From IMG/VR virus record IMGVR_UViG_3300010412_000092, positions 1 to 21,924 of that record: a DNA stretch of 21,924 bases; one strand, written 5' to 3'. The position numbers and the translations under genes were made by a program. The stretch comes from a virus. A model generated the notes under the pieces. That model was given only the letters and a program-made list of their open reading frames with translations. It was not told the DNA's origin and ran no database searches. Below, in pieces: positions 1 to 8,480 of this stretch (the first letter of the stretch is position 1; every line of letters begins with the position of its first letter).

Positions 1-1
1 A

Positions 2-277
2 TGGTTGACGTGTCCTAATACCGCAAACTGTGCGGTTTATGCCGCTGGTCATTTACATAATTTTACGATTACCAATATACTACTCTGTTTGCAAGCTGCT
101 GGTTATCCAGTAAATGATTTACGATGGTATTTGACAAAAGGTCAGTTGAGAGTCAGGGTTAAAGCATATGGTATTCCTGGGATTCTGCCAGATCCATTTG
201 AAAAAGCTCTGTCAAAAGATATACATTTCAGCGTTAATAAACTACCACAAATATGGAGATGGCAAAATGAAGAATAG
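2..277 (+). CDS. Unrecognised protein, C-terminal part (open at left edge)
   Basis: The frame is open to the left edge and ends with TAG at 275-277, so at least 91 residues of a larger protein are visible. A TTG at position 5 could start it, but no ribosome site can be seen and a start outside the window is more likely. The visible part has two cysteines near its beginning, then a segment reading AAGHLHNFTITNILLCLQAAGY followed by alternating basic and hydrophobic residues. The G-H-x-H-x-F plus hydrophobic helix plus A-G-[YF] pattern recalls the C-terminal part of some class I SAM methyltransferases, but no SAM-binding motif is in view, so this is only a guess. The last 11 bases overlap the start of the exonuclease gene, which suggests translational coupling in a rightward operon. 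Confidence 0.6.
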   Translation, partial: WLTCPNTANCAVYAAGHLHNFTITNILLCLQAAGYPVNDLRWYLTKGQLRVRVKAYGIPGILPDPFEKALSKDIHFSVNKLPQIWRWQNEE

Positions 278-899
278 TATGGAGCATTGGAATGGCTCAC
301 AGATGTGTGTCATAGATACTGAGACAACGGGACTTGACCCTTACTGGCACGAGATTATACAAATCTGTATATTACCTCTTGATTCAAACATCAAACCACG
401 TAAGGATGTACTTCCGTTTTATATAGAAATACGTCCAGACTTTCCAGAACGTATAGACCCTGAGGCTATGACCGTCAATAAACTAGATGCTTGCAAGATA
501 GCTACTAGAGGGTTTGACAGAGAAAAAGCTAAAGATATGCTTCGTGACTGGATTGATAAACTTGATTTACCATTCACAAAAAGCGGATCTTACAGAAAAA
601 GAATTATTCCACTTGGTCAGAATTATGCATTTGATCGTGCATTCATTCTTCGTTGGCTCGGTGTTCACGAATACAATGAATTCTTTGATTACCATTATAA
701 AGATACAATGATAGCCGCGCACTACCTAAATGATAGGGCAGCTATGCACGGAGAAGCAGTACCATTTGCAAAGGTAAATCTAAGTTGGCTCGCTAATAAA
801 CTAAATGTCCAAAATGAGCGAGCACACGATGCATTATCCGATTGTGTGACTACTGCTGAGGTTTATAGACGACTCTTGATGCAGGGCCTTTTGGGATAA
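267..899 (+). CDS. DnaQ-like 3'-5' exonuclease (DEDDh family)
   Basis: A 210-residue protein with the three Exo motifs of the DEDDh superfamily. Exo I is D17-T-E19 in VIDTETTGLDP. Exo II is N119-x3-D123 in GQNYAFDRAF. Exo III is H187-D-A-L-S-D192. These acidic residues bind two metal ions and hydrolyse 3' ends of DNA or RNA. The length fits a stand-alone proofreading-type or RNase T-like exonuclease; no polymerase domain is attached. I chose the ATG at 267 because GGAG at 255-258 lies 8 bases upstream; the frame is open further left, but that part overlaps the preceding gene and looks non-coding. The gene runs opposite to the structural genes and probably belongs to a replication or DNA-metabolism operon. 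Its last 50 bases overlap the 3' end of the convergent glycosyltransferase gene. Substrate is not predictable. Confidence 0.9.
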   Translation: MKNSMEHWNGSQMCVIDTETTGLDPYWHEIIQICILPLDSNIKPRKDVLPFYIEIRPDFPERIDPEAMTVNKLDACKIATRGFDREKAKDMLRDWIDKLDLPFTKSGSYRKRIIPLGQNYAFDRAFILRWLGVHEYNEFFDYHYKDTMIAAHYLNDRAAMHGEAVPFAKVNLSWLANKLNVQNERAHDALSDCVTTAEVYRRLLMQGLLG

Positions 900-2154
900 T
901 AAATCTAATTGGCAGGGGGTGAGCATACTCAAGAATAGTTTTCTTATGTGACAGAAATCTTTTCTTACTGCCACCTCTAGCTGAATCATATCCTATACAT
1001 TTACCATACTCAACACTATTGGTAACACAGGAATCAAAACACAACATTCTAAATCCTGTGCAGTTTAGTTTCTTAGCTAGTGCTAAGGCATAAACAACTG
1101 TTATATTATTCGTAGATAATCCTAATTGCGAATAATGGAAAATGTATTTATCCTCTATATCTGGATACCAATATCGGCAAGCATATGACAATATTATGCC
1201 ACCATAAGTTGGGCGACAAGTATCTTTAAGCCAGGCGTCTTGTTGCATAGCATATACTTTATTAGGTATCTTGAGTGACTCAACCTTATGTATACACTCA
1301 TTTATGCATAGCACAGGCAACCTAGGATTTGAAAAATCACTAGCCGATAAGTTATCTAGACTCGGACCTTTACCGACAATATAACATTCTTTGTTAGCGA
1401 AGTAAGGTTGCATTTCTGCCAGATTCTTACCTTCTGATTGTTTAGGATACCAGCGTAATTCGCCTTCAAGTTTTACGTAATCCTTCCTTAACATCTCTTC
1501 TATTTCAGGATTAGCACGTGGCAAAAAGAATGAACCATCCCCGGCTAATCTGGTTTTCATACCAGCTATGAACTCTGGAATAGTTACGCAGACATTAACG
1601 GATTGTTTAAATCTTCTACTTGCTTGAAAATGTTCTATTACCGGTTCACCTGCATCTTTCATTAGGTCAAAAATTTGTGTATAAGTTGCTGGTAAATCAA
1701 TAACTTTGACATCTTGACTTTTAGCATATTTCTTAATAGTAAATGCTAATGCTTGCTGGTCTGTTAATTGTCTATAATTACTGATAACATTTATCCAGCA
1801 TTTAATAAACATAATCATCTTGTCACTATTCTTTATATAAATAGTGCCACTTAAAAGTTCAGAACCATTTCTAAAATGTACACCTATGTCACCGTCAAAG
1901 GCGTCAAAGAGTGTAGGGTACTTTTGGATGATTCCATCTGCGTCAATATATAGCAAATCTTTATCTGGATGTTCATACATCATATCCAGTATAAATTCTG
2001 GTTTAATACAAGTATTATCTTGCCAAGATCCACGCTGGTCATAACCACGCACTTCGCAAGGTATATTAAAATTATTACAAGATTTAATTAATCCTTGTAT
2101 TTCTTTCTCATAGGGTGTATCTTTAGTATAGAATCCGATTACTATAAAACTCAT
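850..2154 (-). CDS. Two-domain glycosyltransferase: GT-A-like plus DUF115/sialyltransferase-like
   Basis: A 434-residue protein that reads as a fusion. Residues 1 to about 190 look like a GT-A nucleotide-sugar transferase, with a D71-A-D73 metal-binding motif in LLYIDADG and a following segment in which GSELLSGTIYIKN fits an acceptor-side loop. Residues about 255-434 carry G-K-G-P-S-L at 261-266 (ECYIVGKGPSLDNL), CINE near 283, and STNNITVVYALALAKKL near 347. That arrangement is typical of the DUF115/MAF (motility accessory factor, MptE-like) fold and resembles the G-N-G-P-S-L motif of GT42 sialyltransferases. No membrane segment or signal peptide is visible, so action in the cytoplasm is likely. 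The ATG overlaps the TGA of the upstream methyltransferase (ATGA, 2151-2154). Donor sugar and acceptor are unknown; virion or host surface glycan is an inference from position next to the fibre. Confidence 0.75.
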   Translation of the reverse strand: MSFIVIGFYTKDTPYEKEIQGLIKSCNNFNIPCEVRGYDQRGSWQDNTCIKPEFILDMMYEHPDKDLLYIDADGIIQKYPTLFDAFDGDIGVHFRNGSELLSGTIYIKNSDKMIMFIKCWINVISNYRQLTDQQALAFTIKKYAKSQDVKVIDLPATYTQIFDLMKDAGEPVIEHFQASRRFKQSVNVCVTIPEFIAGMKTRLAGDGSFFLPRANPEIEEMLRKDYVKLEGELRWYPKQSEGKNLAEMQPYFANKECYIVGKGPSLDNLSASDFSNPRLPVLCINECIHKVESLKIPNKVYAMQQDAWLKDTCRPTYGGIILSYACRYWYPDIEDKYIFHYSQLGLSTNNITVVYALALAKKLNCTGFRMLCFDSCVTNSVEYGKCIGYDSARGGSKKRFLSHKKTILEYAHPLPIRFIIPKGPASRVVYKPQQ

Positions 2155-2729
2155 TTTCTCGTCAAATCAGCAATTATATGCCGACCCTCCAGTATATTGA
2201 AGTTCATACCAAGATTCCAAAAATCCTGCATAGCCCATCGGCTTCTATGAACTTCGTGTTTATTACCAAAAACAGCCAAGGACTCATTATTAATTTGTGT
2301 CTGAAAATTCGGAGTAGCTATAACTAAGTGTCCAGTCTCTGTCAACCATTTATCACGAAGTATACCAATAAGCTCTCTGCCTTCTTCTTTTGTAAAATGC
2401 TCTATAACATCTGCCATTAAAATTAAATCAAATTTACCAAGATGATTGCATTCTTTCAAATACTTATAGGCATTGCATATAACGATCTCATCATAAAGAT
2501 ATTCGTGTGCAGGAGTGATATAGTCTTTCCAAATTTCCATACCTATGAGAGTTGTTTTCCAAGTTTCTGGATTATGAAAAGCTCGTTGATTCCAATGACC
2601 ATCTATGTATTCTCTAATGAGCATACCAAACTTACCACATCCTACTCCAATATCCAAAACTGTTTTAGGCTGTATCTCACGAATGATTTCTAGAATCGGT
2701 GTTATAGTATTATGATCTGAGCTCGGCAT
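2151..2729 (-). CDS. Class I SAM-dependent methyltransferase
   Basis: A 192-residue Rossmann-fold methyltransferase. Motif I is V-L-D26-I-G-V-G-C-G-K, which binds SAM. The acidic residue ending strand 2 is probably E65 in LIGMEIW. Motif IV is F-D-L-I-L-M-A-D-V-I-E-H-F at about 100-112, and the following strand is GHLVIATPNF. The A-D-V-I-E-H-F signature is typical of the Methyltransf_23/11 type, which often acts on small molecules, lipids or sugars, rather than the DPPY or NPPY of DNA adenine methylases. I chose the ATG at 2729 because CGGGGTG lies a short distance upstream; a GTG at 2744 would add five residues. The gene overlaps the zinc-ribbon gene upstream by 20 bases and is coupled by ATGA to the glycosyltransferase downstream. 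A role in modifying a sugar made or moved by that enzyme is plausible but not shown. Confidence 0.85.
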   Translation of the reverse strand: MPSSDHNTITPILEIIREIQPKTVLDIGVGCGKFGMLIREYIDGHWNQRAFHNPETWKTTLIGMEIWKDYITPAHEYLYDEIVICNAYKYLKECNHLGKFDLILMADVIEHFTKEEGRELIGILRDKWLTETGHLVIATPNFQTQINNESLAVFGNKHEVHRSRWAMQDFWNLGMNFNILEGRHIIADLTRK

Positions 2730-2979
2730 TTTGGCACCCCGCACAAAAGTATCTACTTACAAACGTATTATTTTTGGTACAGAAAAATCTTTCTGATCGC
2801 CCTCCACAACAAGAACTTGTTTTGACAAGTCTCTTTTGTCTATATTGACATTCTGGCATAATAGGAGCAAAGACATAGTCTTCTCCAGTTAAACGCTCGT
2901 AGCCCGGCGGTGGTTCTGGTGATGCACCACGCGCCGGGGCTATGAGGAATCCATTAGGAAGTTTACGAAAATTAGCCAC
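2710..2979 (-). CDS. Small cysteine-rich zinc-ribbon-like protein
   Basis: An 89-residue protein. The first half contains a Pro/Gly-rich stretch, RGASPEPPPGYERL, then YVFAPIMPEC. The second half has cysteines at 44, 57, 58, 67, 79 and 82, ending with C-A-G-C. Four to six cysteines in about 40 residues suggest a zinc-ribbon or knuckle; no catalytic motif is seen. I place the start at a GTG (2979) that lies inside the end of the preceding gene, with GAGG about seven bases upstream. An ATG at 3063 would give a longer product, but its extra part runs antiparallel to no known fold and overlaps the preceding coding sequence for 84 more bases. The gene contains an unusually GC-rich inverted repeat (see that entry). 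Function unknown. Confidence 0.7.
   Translation of the reverse strand: MANFRKLPNGFLIAPARGASPEPPPGYERLTGEDYVFAPIMPECQYRQKRLVKTSSCCGGRSERFFCTKNNTFVSRYFCAGCQNAELRS
2900..2942 (-). repeat. GC-rich imperfect inverted repeat within the zinc-ribbon gene
   Basis: The arms are 2900-2914 and 2926-2942. TAGC pairs with GCTA, CCGGCG with CGCCGG and GTGGT with ACCAC, giving 15 base pairs with two single-G bulges (2931 and 2938) and an 11-base loop. The stretch is far richer in G and C than its surroundings. It encodes the Ala/Pro/Gly segment of the zinc-ribbon protein, so codon constraint may explain part of it. Confidence 0.6.
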
Positions 2980-3283
2980 GTGTAAACCTCGAGAACAATC
3001 TTTCCCACTCCTCCTTAGTAAGCTTATAAGCAGGGTCAATATACTTCTCAAGAGCCTGCTCATATTTCAGCCGTGCAAGTTGCGTATCCATACGAATGGC
3101 ATTAAGCTCCTCATTAAACTTTTTCTCTGCAAGTTGTGCGTCCTCAAGAGCGTGACGAAGTTTCTTTATATCCTCGTCATTCACGTGTTTATCCTCAGCA
3201 ATCATCAATGCTGATTGACGCAATCTAACTTGGCGAGCCTGAGCTTCGCGTTCTTGTTGCTGTTTCTGTTGGTCTGTTGTCAT
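2972..3283 (-). CDS. Small charged coiled-coil protein, function unknown
   Basis: A 103-residue protein, almost wholly helical by appearance. It begins with a Gln/Glu/Arg-rich stretch (MTTDQQKQQQEREAQARQV) and continues with heptad-like leucine and alanine spacing through about residue 85 (LRHALEDAQLAEKKFNEELN). The C-terminus carries DPAYKLTKEEWERLFSRF. There is no signal peptide or membrane segment, so it is not an obvious holin or spanin. AAGGAGAG lies about seven bases before the ATG and supports the start. It follows the fibre gene by 15 bases, a place often used for fibre chaperones or small virion proteins, but I cannot assign a role. The next gene begins inside its last codons. Confidence 0.7.
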   Translation of the reverse strand: MTTDQQKQQQEREAQARQVRLRQSALMIAEDKHVNDEDIKKLRHALEDAQLAEKKFNEELNAIRMDTQLARLKYEQALEKYIDPAYKLTKEEWERLFSRFTRG

Positions 3284-3298
3284 ACTATCTCTCCTTTT

Positions 3299-5974
3299 TT
3301 ATACAACGGATGTTATTATACCTTTTGTGACAGTTACCGTTTTCCCGTCAACAGTCGTAAATGTAGCGGAACTAGTTCCACTTGTGCCATTAATTTTTAA
3401 ATCACCAGTCGGATTTAAATTTATAAAAGATCCAGCCACTATCTCTACTTCATTGGTGGACTCAAGTGACGCAAGACTACCAAAATGTAATCCCATTCCA
3501 GAACCAACACTACCTTGGTATATATCAAGATTAGCACCGACACCCGAGAGTATAGTTGTTGCGGCGGCGGCAGTAATTTCAATAGCCCCACCTGATGTTA
3601 CTTTAGAGAGTGTAGGATGTGCCATTTCAGTAGCGGTGGCGTGTGTATCAAAATATGCATTTGCAGCATTATAGTAAAGAGTAGCGTGACTGCTCTCTAT
3701 ATAAAGTCCAGCAGTTATAGCCCTAAATTGTATATCTGGGGCATTGCCAATAATATAACCAGAGCCATCGATAGTTATATTACCACCATCTATATCAACA
3801 GGATTAGCATAAGCATTTATCCAAATACCAGTACCACCATTCTCAACAACAGTTTGACCACCTGAGGAACCTAGTGTAGCACCAGTATCTGCCTGTATGT
3901 TTACGAGACCAGTCACATCAACAACAAAAGTATCATTACCCCAATGATTGGTTAATGCATCTTGGATGTAAAAATCTACGGCTTTAACGTATCCTACACA
4001 AGAAAAATTGTCATTCTGGTCGGTGCCACCATAATTCTCAGTTCTCCAATAACGACCATCGTGACCTCCTTCATTAACAAGACAACCACTGCACGGCGTG
4101 ACGGATTCTGATAAATCACCATCGTGTTCAATTGTTAGCCAACCATTATCTAGGCATTCTCTAACAGCCTGGCATATTGTACCTTCTCCGCCACCACCGT
4201 CATCATCAGTTACAAAATGACAATTAGTTTCAAGTTCATTACAGTCGATGCAACCCATCACATTCGAGCAACAATCATCTATCGCCGAACAGGCAAATCC
4301 TGCAGTGCCAGGTGTGAAATCTATAAAACCACCTGCAGGTTGAGCAAAATTACTAGTACCACCAGCCCACTCAGCATTTGCTAATTTAAATCTAAGAGTC
4401 GCTCCACTATCTTCAATAGACACTTGTTGTGGAACATTTGTCCATAAGTCTAATCCTGCTGGATTACCTTCAACATCTCCACCCTTATTATTCCAAGTAA
4501 CGGGCCAAATCCATTCAAGTGCACGATCATTAGAAGTACTTAGACTATCTCGTGTTGGACATTGATGTTTCTTGGATGTATCGAAATAGTATAATTGAAT
4601 GATGTCTTCATCAGCCAATACCTGAATTGATCTAGAATATCCAGCAGGTCTTAATGGCCACTCATTATCAAAGGCAGTCCATACTAATTTTCCAATTACT
4701 TCTTCGGTGTCATTTCCATCCGTTAGAAAATAAGTAGCAACTCTTTCAGGTGTATTGACAATAGGTATAGTATCAATACCAAATAGACCGAATTGATAGT
4801 AGAGATAAGGATTACCTACTGCTGTTCCATCCAATCTAGTTTCTAGTGTACTTTGATCTCTTTGAGTGTAAATTGATGCGTAAGCTGAATCAATAGCTGC
4901 CCATAGTCCGCTACCATCTGGACCTTGTAAAATATCTCCAGTACTGTTTCCATCAGTATTACCAATAAAGATATTTTCAGAATAGTCAGGTTGTGTATGT
5001 TCGTTTCCTATTTGCCACATTCCTCTTTCTGGAGCATTTATAGGATTCTTCTGAATCAGTGCTCTATTAGGAACATTACCGGCATATGAACCCCACGTAA
5101 AATATCCAGAGGATCGCCAGGCTATAGCTTCTTGATCATTACTATGTACATTAGTATAGATGTCGTCATCTTGGACTGTCTCTATACTATCAATATTACC
5201 GGTAGTAGTTACTTTTATAACTGCGAGTAACTCCCAGTTTCTATCTGCCGTGAATCCTTTATTTATACCAATACCAGAACTATATACGGATGAGGCTAAA
5301 CCAACAAATAGTTCAGAGTTATCAGCGTTATCGACGATAGGTTCAGTTCCATAGTCGCTACCGTGCCAAGCGGCAATAACGTTGTATGTTCCTGCAGCTA
5401 AGCTAGATACTGAAATAGGTGTAGCAGTTTTTCCAATTGTATTGATTTTATGAATCGGTCCATCTGCCCATTCTTTATCTTCACCATTGCGATACCACGT
5501 ACCCTCACTACAATACAAGTCTCCACTTTCATTTGCATATACAGTCCATCTTCCAGATGTATATTGGGTACTTCGTATATGCTGATCCCAATTTTGAATA
5601 ACTTGTTCTCCATTCCAAGGCGGAGATTTTGGGTACTCATTAAGAGCGGCAGGTGTATCTGTTATAAAATTAAGTTTTCCAATTAATCGCTTATACGAGT
5701 AATGCTCAACCTTTGGTTCAGCAGCTTCAGCCGTTATGAGACCAGACATATCATAAGGATTTATAGTAACAACTATATAAGGTGTAGCTACAGATCCGAT
5801 ATCTGTAGCACCAAGAATCTTTATAAGATTTCCTTTATATACCCACCAGCCACCTTTGACATCAACACTTGACCAAGATTCTTGTGTCTCGAGCGTGGTA
5901 GCAGAATCATCCACGTGTGCGTGGATTTCAAATTCATCATTATGATCGGTTATTACCGGTATTCCTATAGACAT
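3299..5974 (-). CDS. Putative tail fibre / receptor-binding protein
   Basis: An 891-residue protein placed after the tail hub. The N-terminal 550 residues are Thr/Ser/Asn/Tyr/Gly-rich, beta-type sequence with no recognised enzyme motif. Around residues 560-660 is a cysteine-rich block (CSAIDDCCSNVMGCIDC, CQAVREC, CSGC) broken by a DDDGGGGEG linker. It is followed by GGHDGRYWRTENYG, which resembles the G-H-D-G-R-Y/Y motif found in fibre necks. Residues about 690-870 have alternating hydrophobic, Gly and Asn residues suggesting a beta-helix or beta-prism shaft, and the protein ends GKTVTVTKGIITSVV, a common last strand of phage fibre and structural proteins. GAGG stands just before the ATG. The location and the C-terminal features support a distal adhesion device; the receptor is unknown. 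No diversity-generating retroelement is nearby. Confidence 0.7.
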   Translation of the reverse strand: MSIGIPVITDHNDEFEIHAHVDDSATTLETQESWSSVDVKGGWWVYKGNLIKILGATDIGSVATPYIVVTINPYDMSGLITAEAAEPKVEHYSYKRLIGKLNFITDTPAALNEYPKSPPWNGEQVIQNWDQHIRSTQYTSGRWTVYANESGDLYCSEGTWYRNGEDKEWADGPIHKINTIGKTATPISVSSLAAGTYNVIAAWHGSDYGTEPIVDNADNSELFVGLASSVYSSGIGINKGFTADRNWELLAVIKVTTTGNIDSIETVQDDDIYTNVHSNDQEAIAWRSSGYFTWGSYAGNVPNRALIQKNPINAPERGMWQIGNEHTQPDYSENIFIGNTDGNSTGDILQGPDGSGLWAAIDSAYASIYTQRDQSTLETRLDGTAVGNPYLYYQFGLFGIDTIPIVNTPERVATYFLTDGNDTEEVIGKLVWTAFDNEWPLRPAGYSRSIQVLADEDIIQLYYFDTSKKHQCPTRDSLSTSNDRALEWIWPVTWNNKGGDVEGNPAGLDLWTNVPQQVSIEDSGATLRFKLANAEWAGGTSNFAQPAGGFIDFTPGTAGFACSAIDDCCSNVMGCIDCNELETNCHFVTDDDGGGGEGTICQAVRECLDNGWLTIEHDGDLSESVTPCSGCLVNEGGHDGRYWRTENYGGTDQNDNFSCVGYVKAVDFYIQDALTNHWGNDTFVVDVTGLVNIQADTGATLGSSGGQTVVENGGTGIWINAYANPVDIDGGNITIDGSGYIIGNAPDIQFRAITAGLYIESSHATLYYNAANAYFDTHATATEMAHPTLSKVTSGGAIEITAAAATTILSGVGANLDIYQGSVGSGMGLHFGSLASLESTNEVEIVAGSFINLNPTGDLKINGTSGTSSATFTTVDGKTVTVTKGIITSVV

Positions 5975-5984
5975 AATTACCTCA

Positions 5985-8471
5985 CTATGCAGGTCTAACT
6001 TGTGGAACTATATTTGTATTCGCACTAATAATATCTCGTCTATTAGAGCGGATTTCTACATCAATATCTACTGTGAGCCTTGATAGCCCGCCACGTATAA
6101 CAAATTGTTGCTCAAAGAGTCCTGCTACAAATTGACAATTTTGTTTCCAGAATCTATCTCTACCCCAAGGTGTCATTATCCTTATTTCAGTTTCACCTTC
6201 TGCAGTATTGATAGCTGCTACATTCCCGTCTGAATCTCTAATTTCTGCTTTGATTGTAAATGGAGTAAATCTTCGTATTCTTAAGGGCCAGAGTGTTAAA
6301 AATATTTGATAACGCTCACGTGTAATGGGATGAGCTTCATAATATGTTGGACAAGAATCATCTTGCGGAACTTCGTAATCAATACCACCACCAATGCTAG
6401 GAGTAGGACAAGCAGTAAATGGAACATTCCAATAACCTGGGTCATCGGATGTACTTCCAACAGGTACGGCTGTACGAACTTTAACTCGGACGTGAGGCGA
6501 ACTAGTTTCGTGAGTTACTGATTCAAAGAATCCACTAGCATTTGTTATAATACCGGGATAGTCCAATAACGCAGTATCATATGCTTCTATACCAGACTGC
6601 TGTATAATTAAGTCAGCCTCAAATGTTTTGTATGCCTGCGAATTTCTGTTAGACCAGAATTCTGTAACTCCTCTAACTCCACCCTCACAGACAAATGCCC
6701 AGAATTCGTGTGACTCCTCTTTATTTCCGAACTTATCATCATTCTGTTTTACAACAACTTCTTTACGCGAGGAATCTTCTCCAGAGTAATCTGTAACATA
6801 TGACCCACTTACTTTAGTATTTAAGTCTTCTTTATCAGTAGTACCCAACTTGATGGTCTTCATCAAAGTTATACCTTTTGTAAGGGTATGCTTGCGTCCT
6901 ACTGGAACTAATGCTGGATTTTTTGCCGCACTTTGATACCTAAGATTTAGACCATCAATAATTATTACTGACGCCGTTTGCCAAGCATATTCTTGTATGA
7001 AACTTATTGCATCAGTCGTTTGGAAATAAGCGAAGTTAGTACTAACTGAAGGTAAGTCACTATTCGCGGAGTCAAATGTATATGTTGTGAAATTATCAAC
7101 TACCCATTGTACCAGTAACTTAGGATTAGCAGTAAGACTGGAAGAAACATTAACATATATTTCGTCTTTCCAATTCTCACATTCTCTACTACTCAAAGCC
7201 TGATCAAAAGTTATTGATGTTGGATTTCTTACAACAGCTCCTGGCTCTGTAGTAATTGAATCACTACCGATCACGGTATAGTAAGATGATGGAATTCTTG
7301 CCCAAATTTCTTTACCATAGAATGTACGCTTGCCCCATACTTCTCCTACACTTCCTGGGTAAAGATTAACAATATATTTGTCAGTGTAACCAGTCTCACT
7401 CACATAGATTACTGGAGTTCCTTTAGGAATCCTCCATCCTCCAGCGGCTACTACTGTCATAATATTACCGCCATCAGTATAGATTTCAAAATCCGTATCC
7501 CATTCTTCTCTAGGAAAAGGTGCTACTTCTAAAAGGGTATCATCGGATGTCAAATGACTAGGCCAGGGAACAGAACAAAACCATTTATTCTCATCCTCAG
7601 GATCTCTGCCTATTACATAATTTACAAATTTATAAGTGCCATAGTCTTTTATAACATACATACCAGCTAAATTACCTGTAAATGCAGGTGGTGTCCAAAA
7701 TACTGAACGACTTGTAGAATCAGTCGGTCCTCTATCTGCTAGTGTCAGATTAGTATAGATAGGTTTATTCTTTATAGAGGGAGTAAATGTACTTCCACTC
7801 ATAGATCCTACAAAATATAGTCTACCAATCTTAAGTGTTATTGTCGTACCTTGCGGAAGACTCTCACCATTATCAATTTCATAGGTGGCATCAGATTTTG
7901 AAATCGTATTGGTTAATGCAGTAGCTTCTGAATATTCAACTCTAACTCCGGGTATCTTGAGTGCATTACCAAATACAATCGGCCAGTTCTTGCCAGCGGC
8001 ATTATTATTCATTTCTGGCCAGGCATTTTCTTCTGGTGCATAACCTAAATCACTACTTTGACCACTTCCACTTCCCTGTCCATCAGATGTGCCAGAAACA
8101 GATTCACAACTAAGTGTAAGTGTACGTTCACCTTCGTCCCAAGTAGTATCAGTAATTTGACCACTTAAAAGTAAAGCATCTGCATAAGAGCCATCAGGGT
8201 CTATTAATCTTTGCCATACTGCAACAAGTGAACCTTCTGTAACGGTATTATCGTAAACATTCTTTAGTCCACCATCAGTATCATCAAGAACAAGCGTACA
8301 AGATTTAGAAATCCCACTATTTGAACCTACTTGTGCGGTCTTGGATATTGAGGCATTAACCAGTAATGCACCTGAAATTCCGGGCATACCACGTGAACCG
8401 TATTTTACTCCAGCTCCACCACCCCACTTTATTTCTGCCCATACAAAAACTTCTGTACCGTATTGAGCCAT
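5985..8471 (-). CDS. Tail hub / baseplate protein (tail-associated)
   Basis: An 828-residue protein after the tape measure and two minor tail genes, the usual place for the tail hub that closes the tube and carries the fibre. The N-terminal 110 residues look like a beta-rich hub domain (CTLVLDDTDGGL, then LLLSGQITDTTWDEGERTLTL). Around residue 165 is W-P-I-V-F-G-N-A, a segment often seen in such hub proteins. The middle is long and beta-rich. From about residue 734 (RFTPFTIKAEIRDSDGNVA) to the end there is an Ig-like repeat pattern. TAGGAGT just upstream supports the ATG. No lysozyme or peptidase motif was found, so I do not claim cell-wall activity. The gene ends 10 bases before the fibre gene. 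Confidence 0.7.
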   Translation of the reverse strand: MAQYGTEVFVWAEIKWGGGAGVKYGSRGMPGISGALLVNASISKTAQVGSNSGISKSCTLVLDDTDGGLKNVYDNTVTEGSLVAVWQRLIDPDGSYADALLLSGQITDTTWDEGERTLTLSCESVSGTSDGQGSGSGQSSDLGYAPEENAWPEMNNNAAGKNWPIVFGNALKIPGVRVEYSEATALTNTISKSDATYEIDNGESLPQGTTITLKIGRLYFVGSMSGSTFTPSIKNKPIYTNLTLADRGPTDSTSRSVFWTPPAFTGNLAGMYVIKDYGTYKFVNYVIGRDPEDENKWFCSVPWPSHLTSDDTLLEVAPFPREEWDTDFEIYTDGGNIMTVVAAGGWRIPKGTPVIYVSETGYTDKYIVNLYPGSVGEVWGKRTFYGKEIWARIPSSYYTVIGSDSITTEPGAVVRNPTSITFDQALSSRECENWKDEIYVNVSSSLTANPKLLVQWVVDNFTTYTFDSANSDLPSVSTNFAYFQTTDAISFIQEYAWQTASVIIIDGLNLRYQSAAKNPALVPVGRKHTLTKGITLMKTIKLGTTDKEDLNTKVSGSYVTDYSGEDSSRKEVVVKQNDDKFGNKEESHEFWAFVCEGGVRGVTEFWSNRNSQAYKTFEADLIIQQSGIEAYDTALLDYPGIITNASGFFESVTHETSSPHVRVKVRTAVPVGSTSDDPGYWNVPFTACPTPSIGGGIDYEVPQDDSCPTYYEAHPITRERYQIFLTLWPLRIRRFTPFTIKAEIRDSDGNVAAINTAEGETEIRIMTPWGRDRFWKQNCQFVAGLFEQQFVIRGGLSRLTVDIDVEIRSNRRDIISANTNIVPQVRPA

Positions 8472-8480
8472 TTTATACTC

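Noticed and set aside
168-266. Longer N-terminus for the exonuclease
   Set aside because: It overlaps the preceding gene, adds no motif, and a good ribosome site precedes the ATG at 267.
2980-3063. Longer start for the zinc-ribbon gene
   Set aside because: The added part lies wholly within the coiled-coil gene in another frame, and the GTG at 2979 has a fitting ribosome site.
2972-3283. Holin or spanin
   Set aside because: The protein is charged coiled coil without a membrane segment or lipobox.
3299-5974. Diversity-generating retroelement target in the fibre
   Set aside because: No reverse transcriptase, template repeat or adenine-rich variable repeat is seen in the window.
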